From assembly GCF_010730195.1 (NCBI RefSeq), contig NZ_AP022613.1, positions 186,001-250,000 on the forward strand: DNA of 64,000 nucleotides, read 5' to 3'. The translations under genes were made by a program, and so were the position numbers. Below, piece after piece: positions 6,588 through 14,475 of this stretch (position 1 is the stretch's first letter; every line of letters begins with the position of its first letter). The notes under the pieces are model-generated. The model was given only the letters and a program-made list of their open reading frames with translations. It searched no databases and was not told the origin of the DNA. Origin of the DNA: Mycobacterium conspicuum. Its GTDB lineage: Bacteria; Actinomycetota; Actinomycetes; Mycobacteriales; Mycobacteriaceae.

Positions 6588-9506
6588 TCAGCGCTTACCC
6601 GGCGGACGGGCCCCCCGCGCGATGCCCAGGCCTTTCACCGGCGCCGTGGGCGGGGCCGGTTCCGCGGGTTCCTTGTCGGCCGTGGATTCCGGCTGGGTTT
6701 CCGGCTTTGCTTCGGGCTCGGCCTTCGCTGGGGCCGGTGTTGGGGCCGGCGCGGCTTTCTTGGCGCCCGGCTTCTTGGCGCCGGCCGCGATGCCCAGGCC
6801 CTTGACCGGTGCCGCGGGCGCCTTGGCCTCTTCGGCGGGCGCAGCCGGCTCGGCTGCCGGCTTTTCCGCGGCGGGGGCCTTCTTCGCGCCGGGGCGCTTG
6901 GCGCCGGCGGCCATGCCCAGGCCCTTGACCGGCGCGGCGGGTTCCGCGGTTTCGGCTTTGGCTTGCGGCGCCGCCTTCTTCGCGCCCGGCTTCTTGGCGC
7001 CGGCGGCCATCCCGAGCCCTTTGGCGGGCGCGGCCGGTGCCTCGGCCGTCTTCGCCTCCGCGGCGGGTGCGGCCTTCTTGGCGCCCGGCTTCTTCGCCCC
7101 GCCCGCGATGCCCAGGCCCTTGGCGGGGGCGGGCGCGGCCTTGGCTGCGGTGGGCTTGTCCGTCTCTGCGGGGGCTTCTTCCTCCGCGGGCGCCTCGGCC
7201 GGGGCGGCGGGCGCGGCAGCCTTGGGCGCCTTGGCGGCGCGTTCTTCGGCCGCTTCTGCTTCCCTGGCGGCCGTGCCCTTCTCCGGCAGCGTCGCCTTGT
7301 CGTACTCGAGCGACCCGAGCAGGATCTGGGCGACGTCGAGCACCTCGACGCCGCTGCGGCCGGCTTCCTCCTGCCGGTCGTTGACGCCGTCGGTGACCAT
7401 CACCCGGCAGAACGGGCAGCCGGTGGCGACGGTCGCGGCGCCGGTGGCCAGCGCCTCGTCGACGCGTTCGTGGTTGATCCGCTTGCCGATGTGCTCTTCC
7501 ATCCACATGCGGGCACCGCCCGCGCCGCAGCAGAAGCTACGGTCGGCGTGGCGCGGCATCTCGGTCAGGGTCGCTCCCGCGGCCCCGATCAGCTCGCGCG
7601 GCGCCTCGTACACCTTGTTGTGCCGGCCCAGGTAGCACGGGTCGTGGTAGGTGATGTCCTGGGAGACGGGACTGACCGGGACCAGCTTCTTGTCGCGCAC
7701 CAGCCGGTTGAGCAGCTGGGTGTGGTGCAGCACGCTGTAGTTCGCGCCCAGCTGTCGGTACTCCTTGCCCAACGTGTTAAAGCAGTGCGGGCAGGTGACC
7801 ACGATCTTGCGGTCGACGGTCTCCACGCCCTCGAACAGCCCGTCCAGCGTCTCGACGGCCTGCTGCGCCAGCTGCTGGAACAGGAACTCGTTGCCGGACC
7901 GGCGCGCCGAGTCGCCGTTGCAGGACTCCCCGGTGCCCAGCACCAGGTACTTGACCCCGGCGATGGCCAGCAGTTCGGCGACTGCCTTGGTGGTCTTTTT
8001 GGCCTTGTCGTCGTAGGCGCCGGCGCAGCCCACCCAAAACAGGTATTCGTAGCCGTCGAAGCTGTCGACGTCCTCGCCGTAGACCGGCACGTCGAAGTCG
8101 ACCTCGGAGATCCAGTTGGTGCGGTCGGCGGCGTTCTGCCCCCAGGGATTGCCCTTGGTTTCCAGGTTCTTGAACAACGTGGACAGCTCGGCGGGAAACT
8201 CCGACTCCATCATCACCTGGTAGCGCCGCATGTCGACGATGTGATCGACGTGCTCGATGTCCACCGGACACTGTTCGACGCAGGCGCCGCAGGTCACACA
8301 GGACCACAGCACGTCGGGGTCGATGACGCCGCCTTGTTCGGCGGTGCCGACCAGCGGGCGGGTCGCCTGCTCGGGGCCGTGCCCGGGCACCCGGCCGAAG
8401 CCGGACTCGGGCACGTGGTGGCCCTCTTCCTTGACCGTCTCGAGGTCCAGACCCTCAAGCGGCTCGGCGGTCTGCTGGCCCAGCAGGTAGGGGGCCTTGG
8501 CCATCCAGTGGTCCCGCAGGTCCATGATGACCAGCTTGGGCGACAACGGCTTGCCGGTATTCCATGCCGGGCATTGCGACTGGCAGCGCCCGCACTCGGT
8601 GCACGTGGCGAAGTCGAGCATGCCCTTCCAGCTGAAGTCCTCGATCTTGCCGCGGCCGAATGAGGCGTCGTCCGGCGGGTTTTCGAAGTCGATCGGCTTA
8701 CCGTCCGATTCGACCGGCAGCAGCGGCCCCAGCCCGTCGGGCAGCCGCTTGAAGGTGACGTTGATCGGCGCCAGAAAGATGTGCAAGTGCTTGGAGTGCA
8801 ACACGATCAGCAGGAACGACAGCATCACGCCGATGTGCAGCATCAGCGCGACGGTCTCGATGATCTCGTTGGCGTTGTGTCCCAGCGGTGCCATCAAGTT
8901 GCCCATGAAGTGGGTGAAGAATGCGCCCTTGCCGTACGGGAACTCGTCGCCCAAGGCGTTCACCGACGCGCCGCGGAAGATGGCGTACGTCCAGATGACG
9001 TTGAAGATCATGAACAGAATCAGCCACGCCCCGCCGGTGTGCGAACCGTAGAACCGGGAGCTGCGACCGTATTCCTTGGGCTCGCTGCGCAGCCGGATGA
9101 TCGCGAAGGTGATGATGCCGGTCGCCACGGCCAGCGCGAAGAAGTCCTGCAGGGCGCCCAGCGCGTCCCAGCGGCCGATGATCGGGATGTGGAAGTTGGG
9201 CTGGAACAGCACGCCGTAGGCCTCGATGTAGACCGTGAGCAGGATGAAGAAGCCCCACATGGTGAAGAAGTGCGCCAAGCCCGGCAGCGACCACTTCAGC
9301 AGCCGGCGCTGCCCGAACACCTCGGCGATCTGGGTCCACACCCGGGTGCCCAGCTCGTCGGTGCGCCCGCTCACCGGCTGACCGGACATGACCAGCTTGA
9401 ACAGCCACAAGACGCGCCGCGCGGCGAACAAACCCACGACTGCCGTCATGCTGAGGCCCAGCACCAACCTGATGAGCGTCTGCGTGGTCACCGAAAGTCT
9501 CCCCAA
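6588..9506 (-). CDS. Membrane-anchored iron-sulfur (CCG-domain) reductase, Rv0338c-like, with repeat tail
   Basis: The protein has 972 residues. The first ~260 contain several TM helices of the nitrate-reductase-gamma/haem-b type. Two 4Fe-4S motifs follow, CTECGRCQSQCP near residue 300 and CVTCGACVEQCPVD near 402. Two CCG-type halves come next (CPHCFNTLGKEY near 570, FCCGAGGARMW near 660, GCPFCRVM near 698), as in heterodisulfide reductase HdrD/GlpC. It is expected to pass electrons between membrane quinones and an unknown partner, and the M. tuberculosis gene is regarded as essential. From about residue 725 the sequence turns into an Ala/Pro/Lys-rich tail with five repeats (separate entry). 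About 880 residues is recalled for the M. tuberculosis protein, so the tail may be expanded here. Confidence 0.9.
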   Translation of the reverse strand: MGRLSVTTQTLIRLVLGLSMTAVVGLFAARRVLWLFKLVMSGQPVSGRTDELGTRVWTQIAEVFGQRRLLKWSLPGLAHFFTMWGFFILLTVYIEAYGVLFQPNFHIPIIGRWDALGALQDFFALAVATGIITFAIIRLRSEPKEYGRSSRFYGSHTGGAWLILFMIFNVIWTYAIFRGASVNALGDEFPYGKGAFFTHFMGNLMAPLGHNANEIIETVALMLHIGVMLSFLLIVLHSKHLHIFLAPINVTFKRLPDGLGPLLPVESDGKPIDFENPPDDASFGRGKIEDFSWKGMLDFATCTECGRCQSQCPAWNTGKPLSPKLVIMDLRDHWMAKAPYLLGQQTAEPLEGLDLETVKEEGHHVPESGFGRVPGHGPEQATRPLVGTAEQGGVIDPDVLWSCVTCGACVEQCPVDIEHVDHIVDMRRYQVMMESEFPAELSTLFKNLETKGNPWGQNAADRTNWISEVDFDVPVYGEDVDSFDGYEYLFWVGCAGAYDDKAKKTTKAVAELLAIAGVKYLVLGTGESCNGDSARRSGNEFLFQQLAQQAVETLDGLFEGVETVDRKIVVTCPHCFNTLGKEYRQLGANYSVLHHTQLLNRLVRDKKLVPVSPVSQDITYHDPCYLGRHNKVYEAPRELIGAAGATLTEMPRHADRSFCCGAGGARMWMEEHIGKRINHERVDEALATGAATVATGCPFCRVMVTDGVNDRQEEAGRSGVEVLDVAQILLGSLEYDKATLPEKGTAAREAEAAEERAAKAPKAAAPAAPAEAPAEEEAPAETDKPTAAKAAPAPAKGLGIAGGAKKPGAKKAAPAAEAKTAEAPAAPAKGLGMAAGAKKPGAKKAAPQAKAETAEPAAPVKGLGMAAGAKRPGAKKAPAAEKPAAEPAAPAEEAKAPAAPVKGLGIAAGAKKPGAKKAAPAPTPAPAKAEPEAKPETQPESTADKEPAEPAPPTAPVKGLGIARGARPPGKR
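6600..7140 (-). repeat. Five-copy KGLGxAxGAKKPGAKKA protein repeat in the Fe-S reductase tail
   Basis: Five copies of a 16-17 residue motif, such as KGLGIAAGAKKPGAKKA, are spaced by Ala/Pro/Glu linkers. The copies are encoded near 7108, 7008, 6910, 6788 and 6622 (minus strand). The last copy ends the protein as KGLGIARGARPPGKR. The repeats are strongly basic, the linkers acidic and Pro-rich. Confidence 0.85.
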
Positions 9507-9595
9507 TACCTATTCATTTACGCGTGCAATCAGTTTGCCCATAGTGACATCTGCGCCGGTCACGACGCGAGAAAGGCTGCCCTAAGTAGCGGTGG

Positions 9596-11281
9596 TCACC
9601 GCCGCCAGGGCGGCTCGAAGCGCGGGAACGGCCTCTCCCGGGTGGGCGGCGCCTGGGTGGTCGTCACCGGTGGCTGGGTCGTCGTCACCGGCGGCTGGGT
9701 GGTCGTCACCGGCGGGGCCGTCGTGGTGGGCGGCGGGGTGTACGTGGTGGTGGGGGGCTCATAGGTGGTCGTCACCGGCGGCGGGTTGCTGGTCGTCGGC
9801 GGTGGCGGGGGCGGCATGATCACCGTGGTGGACGTGCTGCTGTCGGGCGCGGTGATCGTCACGGTCTGTGGTGTCGGTGGGGGCGCGCTCGGCGGGGTGG
9901 TGTTGACCGGGTTGTTCTGCGTGGTGCGGGTCATCAGCGCCAGCACCACCGCCACCAGCACGGCCAGCGCGGCGCCGACCACGGTGAGCACCAGCGCGGT
10001 GCGCTTGTACCAGGGCAGTGTTCCAGCCTCCGCCGCGTACCGGTTGTCCTCGGCGTCATCGAATTCCGCTGCCTCGCGGGCGTATTCGCCGCTGTGTTCG
10101 CCGCCGGTGTACGGGACGGGCTCGTCGGCCGCGTCGGCGTCTTCGGACCAGGCCAGCGGCGCCGGCGGCGCCGACGCGGTGGGCACCGCCTGGGTCGGGG
10201 GAGCGGCGGAGGGGGCCAACTGCGTCGGCTCAGGGACTTCCACGACCGCCGCCGCGGCCGTCGGCGCGCCCGCCGACGACCGCTGCTGGCCGAGCACCGC
10301 GGCGCCGACCGCGGCGCTGGCCACGGGTTGCGCGGTGTTGAGGATGGGTACCTGCAGGCGTTCGGACAGTCGGGCACCGAGCGCAGGAATGCTGGCGCCG
10401 CCCCCGACGGTGGCCACCGCCGCCAGGTTGCCGCGAATTCCGTTGCGCTGCAAGATATCTTCGACGGTGGACACAAAACGATCCAACGGACCGGCGATCA
10501 GTTGCTCAAATTCGTTGCGGGACAGCCGGATAGCTGACTCGCCCGTCGCGATGGTCGCCTCACCGGCACCCGACAGTGCTTCCTTGGCGCGCCGGCATTC
10601 GCCCAGCAGCCGGGTGTGCGATCCCATCCGCATGGTGGCGCCGGTGTCGGCGCCGGATCCGCTGTCCCGCAGGTGATTTACCAGCAGCTGGTCGATCTCG
10701 TCGCCGGCGAACCCGGGGTAGCGGACGGACGAGCCCACTTGCTGAAAGTTCGACCCGGCATCGCTCAGGGTGACGGTGGTCCCGCCGGCGCCGAAGTCGC
10801 ACAGCGCGACGACGCCGTGCGTCGGGAACCCCGGGGTGGTGCGCAGCGCGGTCAGCGCGGCCGTGGCGTCCGAGAGCAGCAGCGGAGGCACACCGTCGGG
10901 CGCCAAGGCCGGCTGGGCGAAAAACTCGTCGCGCAGTGCCGCGGTCTGTCGCTCGGTCCAATACGCGGGGACCGCGATGGTGATCGGCGTGCCGTAGCCG
11001 ACCGTTCGCGCCATCGCCTCGAGCGCTTCGACCATCAGCGCCTCGCCGAGGTACTTCGTCCCGTCGGCCGCCACCAACGGCGACCCGTCGCCGACCCGCT
11101 CGACGAATCCCCGCATCACCAGGCCGGGCTCGTTGAGGTTCGGGTTTTCCTCCGGCAGGCCGACCTCGCCGGCTCGGTGGTCGAAGATGGTCAACACCGA
11201 TGTGCGGCGCACCGGGGCGCTGCCCGCCCGCGCGGCGACCAGATTGGCCGCCCCGATCGACAACCCCAGCGACTCGGTCAT
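9596..11281 (-). CDS. Hsp70/actin-fold membrane protein with Thr/Pro-rich outer tail
   Basis: The protein has 561 residues. Residues 1-~340 resemble the Hsp70 nucleotide-binding domain: TIAVPAYWTERQTAALRDEF, then CDFGAGGTTVTLSD (phosphate 2) and VATVGGGASIPALGARL (adenosine motif). The phosphate 1 loop reads LSIGAANLVAAR instead of IDLGTTNS, so the usual Asp and both Thr are missing. There is no substrate-binding domain. A Pro/Ala-rich stretch leads to one TM helix (ALVLTVVGAALAVLVAVVLA, about 440-460), then a tail dominated by TTT/PP with three VTTTQ(P/A)P repeats. By topology the ATPase-like part is cytoplasmic and the tail outside. Function unknown; a membrane-linked signalling or cell-wall role is inference. 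Confidence 0.8.
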   Translation of the reverse strand: MTESLGLSIGAANLVAARAGSAPVRRTSVLTIFDHRAGEVGLPEENPNLNEPGLVMRGFVERVGDGSPLVAADGTKYLGEALMVEALEAMARTVGYGTPITIAVPAYWTERQTAALRDEFFAQPALAPDGVPPLLLSDATAALTALRTTPGFPTHGVVALCDFGAGGTTVTLSDAGSNFQQVGSSVRYPGFAGDEIDQLLVNHLRDSGSGADTGATMRMGSHTRLLGECRRAKEALSGAGEATIATGESAIRLSRNEFEQLIAGPLDRFVSTVEDILQRNGIRGNLAAVATVGGGASIPALGARLSERLQVPILNTAQPVASAAVGAAVLGQQRSSAGAPTAAAAVVEVPEPTQLAPSAAPPTQAVPTASAPPAPLAWSEDADAADEPVPYTGGEHSGEYAREAAEFDDAEDNRYAAEAGTLPWYKRTALVLTVVGAALAVLVAVVLALMTRTTQNNPVNTTPPSAPPPTPQTVTITAPDSSTSTTVIMPPPPPPTTSNPPPVTTTYEPPTTTYTPPPTTTAPPVTTTQPPVTTTQPPVTTTQAPPTRERPFPRFEPPWRR

Positions 11282-11383
11282 ATCGCTTACCCCTGTGTTT
11301 GTCGGATCGCTGGCTGTCGGCTCGCCGTCCTCACCATAGCGGGATCACCGCGGCCCGGACGCTGGGCACGCGCGCCGCCGGAG

Positions 11384-11430
11384 ATCAAAACGGCATCGAA
11401 ATGGCAATCAAAATGGCACTCAAAATGGCA
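11384..11430. repeat. 12-bp tandem repeat (four imperfect copies of ATCAAAATGGCA)
   Basis: Four successive units read ATCAAAACGGC, ATCGAAATGGCA, ATCAAAATGGCA and CTCAAAATGGCA. The last unit contains the stop codon and final codons of the small membrane protein, and the others lie just downstream of it. This is a microsatellite-like slippage site in an otherwise G+C-rich intergenic region. Confidence 0.8.
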
Positions 11431-11881
11431 GGTGTATCCCCGGCGGCAGCTGAGGCAGGTGCGGGTGATGCCTCGTCGACGGCGGATTGGTCGGCTGGTA
11501 GGTCGGTTGCTGGTGCGTCGGCGGCGGCGGCGCTTCGCTGGTTGGGGGCGGCGTCGTTTCGGTGGTGGTGCTCGGCGGTGGTGGCGAGGTGGTGGTCGTC
11601 GGGGTCGTTTCGGTGGTGGACGTCGGCGCGGTCGTGCTGGTCGTCGTCGACGGCACCGGGGTGGTTCTTTCGTTGCCGCCGATCAACTCGCCGATCCCGT
11701 AGACGATCAGCGCGATCAGGATCAGGACCAGCAGCAGCCAGGCGATGAGCAGCGGGGGACTGCGATACCACGGCGACGGCTGGAACCCCTCGCGTTCGGG
11801 TTCGGCGGTCTCCTCCAGGCCGTAGGCGGCCTTCGTGGTCTGTTGATTGTTGAAGTCGTCGGATGGGCCGTTGCCTGCCAC
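11420..11881 (-). CDS. Small single-pass membrane protein with Thr/Pro-rich outer domain
   Basis: A 153-residue protein with a ~42-residue cytoplasmic head ending PSPWYRSP. One strong TM helix follows (LLIAWLLLVLILIALIVYGI), then a Thr/Ser/Pro-rich tail of about 85 residues (TTTSTTAPTSTTETTP and onward). The design copies the tail of the Hsp70-like protein encoded just downstream (138 bases, same strand), which suggests a joint role at the cell envelope. No catalytic motif is visible. The Thr-rich tail would be a natural substrate for mycobacterial O-mannosylation, which is inference. Its stop codon sits inside a 12-bp tandem repeat. Confidence 0.75.
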   Translation of the reverse strand: MAGNGPSDDFNNQQTTKAAYGLEETAEPEREGFQPSPWYRSPPLLIAWLLLVLILIALIVYGIGELIGGNERTTPVPSTTTSTTAPTSTTETTPTTTTSPPPPSTTTETTPPPTSEAPPPPTHQQPTYQPTNPPSTRHHPHLPQLPPGIHLPF

Positions 11882-11907
11882 GGGAACGATGGTACTGATC
11901 CCAGCTG

Positions 11908-12420
11908 TCAGCGCTGCTCATCAGCCGTGCCGGGGGGCGACGCGGTGAAGGTCATCGCGACGCCGTTCATGCAGTAGCGCAGGCCGGTGGGCCGGGGTCC
12001 GTCGTTGAACACGTGGCCGAGGTGGCCGCCGCATCGGCTGCAGAGCACCTCGGTGCGCGTCATGCCCAGACTGGTGTCCGGGCGTTCGAGCACCGCATTC
12101 TCGAGCGCCTTCCAGAAGCTCGGCCACCCGGTGCCGCTGTCGAACTTGGTCTCCGAGGAAAACAGGTGCTGCGCACAGCCCGCGCAGCTGAAAAAACCCC
12201 GGCGGTGCTCGTCGTTGAGCGGGCTGCTGTACGGGGCCTCGGTGCCCGCCTTGCGCAGCACGTTGTATTGGGTCGGGGTCAGCAGGTTCTGCCACTCGGC
12301 GTCGGTGTGGGTCACCACGAACTGGCCGTCCGGTGACGCCCACGCGACGCCGTCGGCCCAGGCGGTCATCGCGACCGTCGACAGCGCGGCGATCAGAAAC
12401 CGTCGTCGGGTCACGTCCAT
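11908..12420 (-). CDS. msrB: Exported peptide-methionine (R)-S-oxide reductase MsrB with Tat signal
   Basis: The protein has 170 residues. Residues 1-28 form a Tat-type signal: TRRRFLIAALSTVAMTAWA has the twin arginine, a hydrophobic core and an AWA cleavage site. The rest is a complete MsrB domain: FFSCAGC and LCSRCGGHLGH give the two CxxC zinc pairs, DSGTGWPSFWK is the substrate loop, and RYCMNGVAM holds the catalytic Cys. It reduces methionine-R-sulfoxide in proteins and here should act outside the membrane. The usual cytoplasmic mycobacterial MsrB lacks a signal peptide, so this is probably a second, exported copy. The source of reducing power in the envelope is not evident nearby. Confidence 0.9.
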   Translation of the reverse strand: MDVTRRRFLIAALSTVAMTAWADGVAWASPDGQFVVTHTDAEWQNLLTPTQYNVLRKAGTEAPYSSPLNDEHRRGFFSCAGCAQHLFSSETKFDSGTGWPSFWKALENAVLERPDTSLGMTRTEVLCSRCGGHLGHVFNDGPRPTGLRYCMNGVAMTFTASPPGTADEQR

Positions 12421-12477
12421 GGCTTGAGAATCCTGAGCTGAGAAGGGAATCCGGCGCCACCAACGTAACGCCGGCGC

Positions 12478-13047
12478 CTAGAACGTGTCGACCTTCTCGA
12501 CGCTGACGAACATGCCGTGGTGGGTGTGGTTGTTGGTGAACCTGGTGCCGTCGGTGGTGGCGTCAATCGTCCAGCCCTGCGCGTCGTAGGTCCGGTAGTC
12601 GATGGTGACGGTCGGAATGGCGCCGAGGTTGCCCAGCACCCATTGGACGGAGCCGCCGGCGGTGATGCTGACGCCGTTGGTGTGTTCGCCGTCCTGCATG
12701 GGTGAGTTGGTGAAGGGTGCTTCGCAGCCGACGCTGTCCTTGTTGATCTGGCAGCGCGTCACGCCGGACTTGGTCTCGATGAACACGTAGCCGTTCTGGT
12801 CGGGCGGCAGGGGAATGGCGCCGGCCGGGGCGGTTGGGTTGGCCGGCCCGGCGGTGGGGCCTGGGCCCGCGGTGGGTGCCGGCGTCGGGATGCTCGGCTC
12901 GGGGCTCAGCCGCGCGGTGGGGAACGACGGTTCGGTTGGTCCCGTCCCCGGCAGCGCGACGGGCCTACCCTCGATGACCGTGCTGCAGCCAGCAACCAGC
13001 ATGACGCCGGCCAGCAGGGCCCAGCGTGCCTGATGCAGTAACCGCAC
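12478..13047 (-). CDS. lpqJ: Lipoprotein, LpqJ-like
   Basis: The protein has 189 residues with a lipoprotein signal ending in the lipobox LVAGCS (Cys 21). A Pro/Thr/Ala-rich spacer covers about residues 28-80. A compact domain follows with FIETKSGVTRCQINKDSVGCEAPF (two Cys that could form a disulfide) and TIDATTDGTRFTNNHTHHGMFVSVE. It would be anchored in the outer face of the membrane. The position between the iniB-region genes and the AnsP-type permease fits LpqJ (Rv0344c) of M. tuberculosis. The gene name rests on context and recalled similarity. Its role is unknown. Confidence 0.72.
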   Translation of the reverse strand: MRLLHQARWALLAGVMLVAGCSTVIEGRPVALPGTGPTEPSFPTARLSPEPSIPTPAPTAGPGPTAGPANPTAPAGAIPLPPDQNGYVFIETKSGVTRCQINKDSVGCEAPFTNSPMQDGEHTNGVSITAGGSVQWVLGNLGAIPTVTIDYRTYDAQGWTIDATTDGTRFTNNHTHHGMFVSVEKVDTF

Positions 13048-13121
13048 GCGCCAAGAGTACGCAAGACGTTACGCAAGTTACTGCAGTGACGCGCATTTGG
13101 AACGGCGCCGATGGCAAGCTG

Positions 13122-13601
13122 TTACCGCTGCGGCACCGACTCGGCGGCCCGATGGGCGGCGGCGACAATTCCCTGATAGCCGGTGCACCGGCAGAAGTTT
13201 CCGGACAGGCCCTCGCGGATCTCGGCGTCCGTCGGGTCGGGATTGTCGCGCAGCAGCGCGGTCAGCGACATGACGAAACCCGGAGTGCAGAAGCCGCATT
13301 GCAGCCCGTGGCATTCCCGCAGCGCGGCCTGCACCGGTGACAACGTGCCGTCCGGTGCGGCGACGCCTTCGACCGTGGTGACCTCCGCGCCGTCGGCCTG
13401 CACCGCGAACAGCAGGCACGACCGCACGGCGGCGCCGTCCACCAGCACGGTGCAGGCGCCGCACGCCCCGTGTTCGCAGCCGAGATGGGTGCCGGTGAGG
13501 CCGCATCGGTCCCGCAGGAAATCCGCCAGCGTCATGCGGGGTTCGACGGTGGCCGCGATCGGAGTCCCGTTGACCGACAAGTGGACCGGTTTGTCATGCA
13601 T
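13122..13601 (-). CDS. Form II molybdenum hydroxylase small subunit (2Fe-2S)
   Basis: A 159-residue protein of the xanthine-oxidase small-subunit family. The plant-type 2Fe-2S motif is CEHGACGACTVLVDGAAVRSC, in the first half. The second cluster is bound by CGFCTPGF and, near the C-terminus, CRCTGY. It carries electrons from the molybdenum subunit to the FAD subunit. The ATG at 13601 overlaps the end of the FAD-subunit gene by 8 bases, so the three genes form one operon read L-M-S, the reverse of the CO dehydrogenase order in this window. Confidence 0.92.
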   Translation of the reverse strand: MHDKPVHLSVNGTPIAATVEPRMTLADFLRDRCGLTGTHLGCEHGACGACTVLVDGAAVRSCLLFAVQADGAEVTTVEGVAAPDGTLSPVQAALRECHGLQCGFCTPGFVMSLTALLRDNPDPTDAEIREGLSGNFCRCTGYQGIVAAAHRAAESVPQR

Positions 13602-14475
13602 TGTTCGCCCCCGCCTCCTGGGTTGCTTCGGTCCAGGCGCGCGCCGTCATTGCGGCGCCGACCCTTCTTCGGTAGGACGCCGACCCCTGTAGGTCTTCCG
13701 GAATGTCGTCGAGTCCCGTCATCGCGAGCCGGCCGATCTCTTCGGGTGTCACCTCGCCGACCCGCTTGCCGACGACGGCCTGCTCGGCCGCGGTGGCACG
13801 CCGGGGCGTGCTGCCCAGTCCCAGCAGCCCGATCGCGCAGCGTGACACCCGGTCGTCCTGGTCCAACTGGACCGCGACCAGCGCGCCGGCGATCGCGTAA
13901 TCGCCGTGACGACGCGCGAATTCGTGCACCGCGAAGCCAGACCTGTTGCCCCACACCGGGAATCGCACCGCGGTAAGCATCTCGTCGGGCTCCATCGCGG
14001 TCTCCCACACGCCGGTGAAGAAATCCGCGGCGGCGATCTCGCGCCGTCCGCGCGGCGAGGCCACCTCCATCACCGCGTCCAGGGTCAGGGCGACGGCGGG
14101 GTATTCGCCCGCCGCGTCCGCGTGCGCGATCGACCCGCCCAGGGTGCCGCGGTTGCGGATCTGGAAGTGCCCGACGTACGGGGTCGCCTTTGTCAGCAGC
14201 GGAACCGCTTGGCGTACTTGCGCATCCGCACCCACCGTGGCCTCGGTGGTGCCCGCGCCGATCCACAGTTCCTCACCGCGCCGCTCGATGCCCTGCAGCT
14301 CGCTCAGCCGGGAGATGTCGATGAGGTGGTCGAAGTAGGCCAGCCGCATCGACAGCATCGGCACCAGGCTCTGGCCGCCGGCGATAACCTTCGCGTCATC
14401 GCCCAGCTCGGCGAGCAGGCCCACCGCCTGCTCGACGGTGTCGGGGCGGTGATAGTCGAACGCGGCGGGCTTCAT
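13594..14475 (-). CDS. Form II molybdenum hydroxylase FAD-binding medium subunit
   Basis: A 293-residue protein starting MKPAAFDYHRPDTVEQAVGL. The FAD-binding signatures are AGGQSLVPML (residues 32-41) and RNRGTLGGSIAHADAAGEYP (about 108-127), both typical of CoxM/XdhB-type subunits. It accepts electrons from the 2Fe-2S subunit and reduces the final acceptor. The ATG at 14475 overlaps the stop of the large-subunit gene (ATGA), which fixes the start. A longer frame upstream to 14970 lies inside the large-subunit gene and is not real. Confidence 0.92.
   Translation of the reverse strand: MKPAAFDYHRPDTVEQAVGLLAELGDDAKVIAGGQSLVPMLSMRLAYFDHLIDISRLSELQGIERRGEELWIGAGTTEATVGADAQVRQAVPLLTKATPYVGHFQIRNRGTLGGSIAHADAAGEYPAVALTLDAVMEVASPRGRREIAAADFFTGVWETAMEPDEMLTAVRFPVWGNRSGFAVHEFARRHGDYAIAGALVAVQLDQDDRVSRCAIGLLGLGSTPRRATAAEQAVVGKRVGEVTPEEIGRLAMTGLDDIPEDLQGSASYRRRVGAAMTARAWTEATQEAGANNA

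Noticed and set aside
6963..8663. 566-residue plus-strand frame
   Set aside because: Antisense shadow of the Fe-S reductase; no domain is recognisable.
10616..11977. 453-residue Arg-rich plus-strand frame
   Set aside because: It runs antisense across the Hsp70-like and small membrane protein genes and has shadow-type composition.
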